From the NCBI GenBank assembly GCA_022574655.1, contig JACZRQ010000008.1, forward strand, positions 1 to 43,649: 43,649 nt of DNA, read 5' to 3'. The DNA is from Chloroflexota bacterium (lineage in GTDB: Bacteria; Chloroflexota; Dehalococcoidia; SM23-28-2; RBG-16-64-32). The notes below the pieces were generated by a model, which did no database searches, had not been told where the DNA came from, and worked only from the letters and a program-made list of their open reading frames with translations. This document shows, in pieces, positions 39,702-43,649 of this stretch (positions are counted from its first letter, which is position 1; every line of letters starts with the position of its first letter). The position numbers and the translations under genes are program-made.

Positions 39702-40382
39702 ATGCAGACAGCCACCGATCGACCCGAACTTTGGCAACCGCGCTACAGCTACGCCGAAGCCGACTATCTGGCAAAAGCGAGCAAGGGAACCTCAAAGCGC
39801 TGGATCAAGGGTTATCAGTACACACGAAATGGTGAGACGGTTCACATCCCAGCAGTCACGCCACGCGATCCGCTGGGTGGCGCACTGTCTTTCATCGACC
39901 TCGTAGAGGTCGCCGCGATAACCAGATTAAAGGCTCTCGGCTGGTCCCTCCAGAGAATCCGCGGCATCGTGGATGCGTGTCAGGTCTACTTTGACATCCC
40001 GCGCCCGCTGCCAACCCTAAGGTTCAAGGTAGGCGTACGAGATGCGTTCGTCGAAGACGGTGATCTGCTTGTTGCTGTCGGCGGTAGGCATCTGGGCGAA
40101 CGTGCGTGGAGTGACATTCTTTCGCCTTTCCTAAACGAGCTGGAGTACGACACTACGGGCCTCGCTGAGAGATGGTGGCCGCTAGGCAAAAATCACATCG
40201 TGGTAGTTGATCCAGACTACGGTTACGGCCTGCCTGTGGTGAGGGGGTCGGGTGTACGCACCGAGATTATTAGAGAACGAGCGCAGGCAGGTGACCTAAG
40301 CGACGAAATTGCGAGAGACTTCAACCTGTCCCGTGAAGAGGTCGATAGAGCGCTGCAATTCGAATTACAGCGCGCCGCATGA
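39702..40382 (+). CDS. VapB45-like antitoxin (MerR-like N-terminus, DUF433 C-terminus)
   Basis: A 226-residue protein. The middle segment (SFIDLVEVAAITRLKALGWSLQRIRGIVDAC) resembles a MerR-like helix-turn-helix and helix. The C-terminal DUF433 domain reads PVVRGSGVRTEIIRERAQAGDLSDEIARDFNLSREEVDRAL. This domain order and length match the mycobacterial VapB45 antitoxin type. The stop overlaps the toxin start by four bases (ATGA). GGAGCG lies shortly before the ATG. It probably represses its own operon and neutralises the PIN-like toxin. Confidence 0.82.
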   Translation: MQTATDRPELWQPRYSYAEADYLAKASKGTSKRWIKGYQYTRNGETVHIPAVTPRDPLGGALSFIDLVEVAAITRLKALGWSLQRIRGIVDACQVYFDIPRPLPTLRFKVGVRDAFVEDGDLLVAVGGRHLGERAWSDILSPFLNELEYDTTGLAERWWPLGKNHIVVVDPDYGYGLPVVRGSGVRTEIIRERAQAGDLSDEIARDFNLSREEVDRALQFELQRAA

Positions 40383-40759
40383 TCCTCATTGATCGGTCTG
40401 TGCCTAGATCGATCGCTAGTGCGCTGAAGATGGTCAGGCGTGATGTCCTTTGGCTAGAGGATGTCTTTATCTTCCGCAATGACACCAAAGAGCGAGAGTG
40501 GCTTCAATGCGTAGGTCAAGCGGGGTGGCTCGCTATCTCCCGAGATAAGAAGATCATCAGTCGACCAGCAGAGCGTCAGACAATCACGGACGCGAAGGTC
40601 GGTATGTTCGTCTTCACGCAAAAGGCGGATCCGACAAAATGGGAGTACCTGAAACTGCTAGCGATGAACCTTGACGCGATGGAGGATAAGTTCGTGGAAG
40701 TCCCGCGTCCGTTTATCTACGGGATTCAGAAGGACGGTAAGCTCAGGAAGATCGCTTAA
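40379..40759 (+). CDS. PIN-like toxin (VapC45/DUF5615-like)
   Basis: A 126-residue PIN-like protein. It starts ILIDRSVPRSIASAL, with an early aspartate, and has WLEDVF, a central SRDKKI aspartate and later acidic residues, consistent with a metal-dependent ribonuclease. It overlaps the antitoxin stop by four bases, which supports a type II toxin-antitoxin pair. It lies in the repeat- and remnant-rich region, where such modules are commonly acquired. The RNA target cannot be inferred. Confidence 0.82.
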   Translation: MILIDRSVPRSIASALKMVRRDVLWLEDVFIFRNDTKEREWLQCVGQAGWLAISRDKKIISRPAERQTITDAKVGMFVFTQKADPTKWEYLKLLAMNLDAMEDKFVEVPRPFIYGIQKDGKLRKIA

Positions 40760-40895
40760 GACTAGTGGCGCGCCTTACCCGATTCAATAAGTCCTTGGCC
40801 CGATACTTCTGGTGTTGCTTTTTCGCCCTGGACTTGTCGCGTAACGCGCCTTCCTCGTATGAGGGACGAGGTCGCTTCGACTTTGAGCCGCCCAT
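40743..40895 (-). CDS. Possible 50-residue basic protein
   Basis: A minus-strand frame from ATG at 40895 to TGA at 40743 begins MGGSKSKRPRPSYEEGALRDK and is strongly Lys/Arg-rich, like small nucleic-acid-binding proteins. It fills the 154-base gap behind the toxin gene and overlaps its end tail-to-tail. No Shine-Dalgarno sequence is visible, so it may be chance. Confidence 0.25.
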   Translation of the reverse strand: MGGSKSKRPRPSYEEGALRDKSRAKKQHQKYRAKDLLNRVRRATSLKRSS

Positions 40896-40913
40896 GCGCT
40901 TAGCATAACCGGC

Positions 40914-41222
40914 ATGGGCAACCGGCGATGGTGGGAACGAAGACTCTTATGGGCTTTCACCTACGCCCCGATCGTTGCCCTCATCGCGTTCACGCCGTTG
41001 GCCATTGTCTGGTCTGGCGGAAAGAACTTTGTGATAGCTTTCGGTCTTGTACTAGAGATCGCGGGCGCTCTGGCACTCGTGGGTAGGCCCATTGTGGAAG
41101 ACGTCGGCTTCTGGGCTGTACGGCAAGAGGCGGATGCCCGAACCAAGCCAGTCTTCTATGCCGGGGCCTTTTTATTGCCTGCTGGATTCACGCTTCAGTT
41201 CGTTGCCGTCGTCTTCATGTGA
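40914..41222 (+). CDS. Hypothetical three-helix membrane protein
   Basis: A 102-residue protein with a basic N-terminus (MGNRRWWERRLLW) and three hydrophobic segments (about residues 13-32, 37-57 and 80-101). I do not recognise the family. It stands alone between the toxin gene and the Dph6-like gene and has no clear ribosome binding site. Confidence 0.5.
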   Translation: MGNRRWWERRLLWAFTYAPIVALIAFTPLAIVWSGGKNFVIAFGLVLEIAGALALVGRPIVEDVGFWAVRQEADARTKPVFYAGAFLLPAGFTLQFVAVVFM

Positions 41223-41298
41223 GATAGGTGCTCTGAGGGTATAGTTACCACTGTAGTTAGTGTGTTTCGGCTTGTTAGCCTGGTGACGGCTAGGGCGA

Positions 41299-42060
41299 CT
41301 AAACAGCGCCGGTTGCCGGGAGCAGGTCGGCGAAGACGAAGCCGTCGCGGTGGACGATTTCGCCGTGGTCGATGGCGATCGGGGCGGTGAAGTTGGGGGC
41401 GTCGCGGACGAAGGTGTGGAACTCGCCGCGCTCGCCGCAGGGGTCGGCGGTGTCGGGCAGGTCGTCGAGGAGGGATGCGTCGTACTCGCGGCCGGCGAGG
41501 TCGCGCGAGACTTGTTTGGGGTCGACGCAGGTGAGGGTGGCGCGGAAGCCGTTGGCGATGACCCAGCGGGAGAGCTTGGAGGTGTCTTCGCCCCAGATCG
41601 GGAACAGCAGTTCGAGGCCGCTGCCGTCGAGCATCTGTTCTCGGTAGGCGCGGACGTCCTCGAGGTAGAGGTCGCCGTGCGCAATCGCCTCAGCGCCGTC
41701 GGTCTTCAGTTGTTCGATCGCGCTGGCCATCCGCTCCTGGTAGACGGTGTTGACGCAGGCCGGCGGGATCCAGACGGGGTAGAGGCGTAGTCCGAGTGCG
41801 CTGGCCTGTGCGTGGAGTAGCTCCTCGCGGACGCCGTGCATGCTGATGCGGCCGTAGCCTTCGGTCAGTGTTGTGAGGAGGCCGACGACTTCGTACTTGG
41901 GGTCTTGTTGGAGGCGGTGGAGGGCGACGGCGCTGTCCTTGCCCGGAAGCGCCGCCGGTACGACTTCGATCACCTGCTTGCCCGCGAGCAGTCGGGCGCC
42001 GAATGGGACGCTGAGGACCACCTGGCCCGGCTTTTGGTGTACGGGCTGTCCGTGGTGCAC
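41299..42060 (-). CDS. Dph6-type ATP pyrophosphatase with replaced N-terminus
   Basis: From the codon at 41943 to the stop, about 214 residues follow the Dph6/DUF71 (diphthine-ammonia-ligase-like) ATP-PPase family closely: GKDSAVALHRLQQDPKYEVVGLLTT, ISMHGVREELL, VWIPPACVN, HGDLYLEDVRAYREQML, PCGERGEFHTF. The family normally starts a few residues before an SGGKDS loop; here the loop reads LPGKDS and is preceded by unrelated coding-like sequence (PVHQKPGQVVLSVPFGARLLAG). The frame stays open to 42285; GTG at 42060 is a possible start. The 5' end appears to have been exchanged by insertion of the neighbouring element, so activity is doubtful. Bacterial members of this family do not make diphthamide; their role is unclear. 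Confidence 0.75.
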   Translation of the reverse strand: MHHGQPVHQKPGQVVLSVPFGARLLAGKQVIEVVPAALPGKDSAVALHRLQQDPKYEVVGLLTTLTEGYGRISMHGVREELLHAQASALGLRLYPVWIPPACVNTVYQERMASAIEQLKTDGAEAIAHGDLYLEDVRAYREQMLDGSGLELLFPIWGEDTSKLSRWVIANGFRATLTCVDPKQVSRDLAGREYDASLLDDLPDTADPCGERGEFHTFVRDAPNFTAPIAIDHGEIVHRDGFVFADLLPATGAV

Positions 42061-42074
42061 GTGGCGCGAGCCCC

Positions 42075-42421
42075 GGGAAGCTGTTCGCGCGCAAGCCGTC
42101 CGCGTTGTCCTGGAACCAACCCTCATCGCAACGGCATCCAGTGCAAGGACCGGGCCGATCGTGCCGGGGGGTGCCGCATGCGAAGCACGGCCATGCAGTC
42201 TCAACCCGGCTGGCTGCCGGACATGCGCATCCGCTGAACGCCGGCGATGCGGGGTAGTCTCTATCAAGAAAAACGCCGCATTCACCGCACTGTGGACCCC
42301 TCACTATTGCCACCTCGAAGACCTGGCCCGTACCATGATCAATGACACTACTTTGGTGCAGGGTGTCAGCGTCGTCGTCGCCGGCCTGCGCAGGGTCGGC
42401 GACTTCTCTCTGTTTAGCCAT
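42075..42421 (-). CDS. Cysteine-rich element protein, frame lost near 42075
   Basis: The minus-strand frame from ATG 42421 begins MAKQREVADPAQAG and contains eight or more cysteines in CxxC-like pairs (QCGECG, CPCFACGT-type and CTGCRC segments), suggesting zinc binding. Coding quality continues to about 42075, where a C/G run (42070-42077) separates it from the frame entering the Dph6-like gene. A single-base shift would join the two frames. The ATG overlaps the stop of the small gene upstream. I do not recognise the family. Confidence 0.45.
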
Positions 42422-42572
42422 CGGCGCCTCGGTTCCGCCTCGCCCTGGCGGAGGCCGCCGGCGCTAGTTTCGCAAAGTGGAGTCGCCGCGCCGCCTTAGC
42501 GCGACGTGTGCGCTCGGTGGGATCGAGCACGAGATCGGGATCGACTTGCAGGACGAACCGCCAGGCGGGCAT
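42414..42572 (-). CDS. Small basic protein of an excisionase operon
   Basis: A 52-residue frame, MPAWRFVLQVDPDLVLDPTE followed by an Arg/Ala-rich helix. Its ATG is two bases behind the excisionase stop, and its TAA overlaps the ATG of the next minus-strand gene (ATGGCTAA). The order excisionase, then a small protein with an RAxxARRxxFxxLA helix, is common next to integrases of actinobacterial-type integrative elements. It was found by reading the gap behind the excisionase. Confidence 0.55.
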   Translation of the reverse strand: MPAWRFVLQVDPDLVLDPTERTRRAKAARRLHFAKLAPAASARARRNRGADG

Positions 42573-42574
42573 GC

Positions 42575-42769
42575 CTAGGCCTCGACGCCCGTCAGCGCGG
42601 GCTGCTTTTCGCCTCGGAGCATGGCCTCTAGCTGCGCACGGGGAACCAGAATTCTCCGTCCGATGATCAGGGTCGGAATGGCTCCCGTTTTACAAGCCTC
42701 GTATGCTGAATTTCTGCTCAGCCCCAAGGCCTCCCCAGCTTCTTGAACTGTCATCGTGAGCTTTTCCAT
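42575..42769 (-). CDS. Excisionase-type helix-turn-helix protein
   Basis: A 64-residue winged-helix protein of the excisionase/HTH_17 family: MTVQEAGEALGLSRNSAYEACKTGAIPTLIIGRRILVPRAQLEAML covers the helix-turn-helix and wing. AAGGGAG and GAGAGG lie before the ATG on the minus strand. Such proteins direct excision of integrative elements or regulate their operons. No integrase is present nearby, so the element looks incomplete. Confidence 0.88.
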   Translation of the reverse strand: MEKLTMTVQEAGEALGLSRNSAYEACKTGAIPTLIIGRRILVPRAQLEAMLRGEKQPALTGVEA

Positions 42770-42785
42770 GCCTCTCGCTCCCTTC

Positions 42786-42814
42786 TTGACATTCAGCGAT
42801 TACTGTAGTACCAT
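42786..42814 (+). promoter_or_regulatory. Putative plus-strand promoter in the element's divergent control region
   Basis: TTGACA (42786-42791) and TACCAT (42809-42814) with a 17-base spacer, reading towards the gene at 42923. A further inverted repeat, CAATTGGC at 42864-42871 and GCCAATTG at 42892-42899, lies in the leader. Confidence 0.45.
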
Positions 42815-42817
42815 CGC
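42796..42817. promoter_or_regulatory. Inverted repeat between divergent xis and plus-strand gene
   Basis: GCGAT-TACT-GT-AGTA-CC-ATCGC is an almost perfect inverted repeat (22 bases, one 2-base bulge). It overlaps the plus-strand -10 box and lies 27 bases before the excisionase start, as expected for an operator used by the excisionase-like protein. Confidence 0.45.
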
Positions 42818-42922
42818 CTCACAAATAGTGTACGGCCTTCATTCTCCGCCGAGCAATAGTGGTCAATTGGCCGCGCCACGTGCAGGAAGCAGCCAATTGG
42901 CAAAAACAAGAGGTAGGTCTTA

Positions 42923-43363
42923 ATGGGCAGGCCAAAAATAGACACTTACTGGATTAACCTCGTGCGTGGTTTCCTAAAGACAGAGCCGCGAAAGAGCGCC
43001 AAGTCGATCGAAATTTCCTTGGCCTTCATCGGGCCGCGTCTCCCCAAGCCCCGAGACGACTGGCCCAAGGAACGCACAATCCGGGACATCGCCAAGAGGT
43101 TTGGGGAGTTGACGCCGGAGCGGCAGCAGCACTTCGAGCGAACGGTTGGCGCGATCGTCGACGGTGTGCGGGGCGGCGCGTTCCCAGCGGTCTCCGGCCC
43201 AGAGGATGAGTTCTACGGCGGCTTCGATAACTGCACGTACTGCGACTTCGACCGCATCTGCTCGCGCCGCCGGGACGACGAGCTGCTGGAGAAGCTAGGC
43301 GACCCAGATCTCGCGCGCTGGGCCCGTGTCGCCAAGGTGGCTCGCCGGGAGGAGGCGCCGTGA
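42923..43363 (+). CDS. PD-(D/E)XK nuclease C-terminal fragment with foreign N-terminus
   Basis: 146 residues. From about residue 60 (FGELTPERQQHFERTVGAIVDG...GAFPA) to the end, the sequence looks like the C-terminus of AddB/PD-(D/E)XK nucleases that accompany UvrD-type helicases. It includes part of the iron-sulfur cysteines (NCTYCDFDRIC). The nuclease motifs and all upstream domains are missing. The first 55-60 residues (MGRPKIDTYWINLVRGF...) are unrelated and less GC-rich, apparently from the inserted element, and are joined in frame. The stop overlaps the helicase start by four bases. The product is unlikely to be an active nuclease. Confidence 0.72.
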   Translation: MGRPKIDTYWINLVRGFLKTEPRKSAKSIEISLAFIGPRLPKPRDDWPKERTIRDIAKRFGELTPERQQHFERTVGAIVDGVRGGAFPAVSGPEDEFYGGFDNCTYCDFDRICSRRRDDELLEKLGDPDLARWARVAKVARREEAP

Positions 43364-43649
43364 CGGAGCCGATGTTGCGCACACAGGTGGAGGACGACCG
43401 GCAGCGTGCGGTCATCCGCGAGGCGCTCGACGAGACGCTCTTCGTCGCGGCCGGGGCGGGCACAGGCAAGACTCGTGCGCTCGTCGATCGGTTTCTTGCG
43501 CTGGTGCTCGCCGGCCGGCCGATCGACCGCATCGTCGCCATCACCTTCACTGAGAAGGCCGCTGCCGAGCTACGCGACCGCGTGAGGGCTGGGCTGGAGG
43601 AGGCGCTGGTGGAGAACGCCGAGCAGCAAGAGCTCATTACCGCCGCGCT
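43360..43649 (+). CDS. UvrD/AddA-type ATP-dependent helicase, 5' part (cut by window end)
   Basis: The first 96 codons are in the window. After a GTG start overlapping the previous stop (GTGA), the chain has the superfamily I Q-motif region (DDRQRAVIREAL), Walker A in AAGAGTGKTRALVDRF, and motif Ia IVAITFTEKAAAELRDRVR. This fits an AddA/RecB/UvrD-like helicase, normally paired with the AddB-like nuclease whose remnant precedes it. The gene runs beyond base 43649. Confidence 0.9.
   Translation, partial: MTEPMLRTQVEDDRQRAVIREALDETLFVAAGAGTGKTRALVDRFLALVLAGRPIDRIVAITFTEKAAAELRDRVRAGLEEALVENAEQQELITAA

Noticed and set aside
38328-43649. Complete prophage or integrative element
   Set aside because: Only an excisionase, small genes and a terminase-like motif are seen; no integrase, capsid, portal or large terminase gene, and no paired attachment sites.
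1-43649. tRNA or rRNA genes
   Set aside because: No cloverleaf-type T-arm/acceptor combinations or rRNA signature sequences were found on reading both strands by eye.

Overview
The window is GC-rich, densely coded and almost entirely chromosomal. It suggests a monoderm-like bacterium, most likely Chloroflexota (Dehalococcoidia/SAR202-like); this is inferred from gene content and not proven. The indications are a MurT/GatD lipid II amidation pair, Lgt with a lipoprotein-type LysM/M23 protein, System II (ResA/ResB) cytochrome c biogenesis, an Eis-type acetyltransferase, many GTG/TTG starts, and no outer-membrane genes. I see no rRNA or tRNA genes.

Layout. 0.5-5.9 kb: a membrane-anchored GAF/5xPAS/GGDEF/EAL protein, a stand-alone XdhC N-domain and a zinc alcohol dehydrogenase. 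5.9-9.7 kb: a copper operon (csoR, methyltransferase, copA, small membrane protein) with a recognisable promoter and G-tract operator. 9.8-12.5 kb: a TetR regulator and a two-gene ABC exporter of FtsX/MacB type. 12.5-14.3 kb: an Eis-like gene flanked by a decayed direct copy of the neighbouring ACT-domain gene. 14.3-21.7 kb: envelope and redox genes (murT, gatD, a copZ-like gene, LysM-M23, resA, resB, lgt, a glutaredoxin-like gene, a winged-helix regulator).

21.7-34.1 kb is a sulfur island and the most interesting part. A SAM-I riboswitch with its terminator precedes a divergent threonine-synthase-like enzyme, a NIL-domain protein and a ThiS/MoaD-type sulfur carrier ending in GG. Then come siroheme sulfite reductase, APS reductase, ATP sulfurylase and a Na/Pi-cotransporter-like permease. 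These are followed by an IscR-like Rrf2 regulator, CysK, a sulfur carrier fused to its E1-like activating enzyme, a third carrier ending GG-Thr-Ala, an O-phosphoserine-type CysM, a small OB-fold-like membrane protein and a JAMM/Mec metalloprotease. Together they appear to take sulfate to sulfide, load sulfide on carrier proteins as thiocarboxylates, and make cysteine. I infer that the SAM-regulated branch makes homocysteine. Two promoters, those of sulfite reductase and of rrf2, carry the same TTYC-N5-GRAA inverted repeat.

34.1-38.2 kb: a Yip1-like membrane protein, a GatC/AtzG-like small subunit with an amidase, and an ABC-F protein. 38.2-43.6 kb is accessory: tandem repeats, a protein whose N-terminus is built from a 24-bp repeat, an internally deleted IS1595-type transposase, a VapBC45-like toxin-antitoxin pair, and an excisionase-bearing fragment. 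That fragment lies between a Dph6-like gene and a PD-(D/E)XK nuclease gene, both of which have lost their 5' ends. The window ends inside a UvrD/AddA-type helicase gene.
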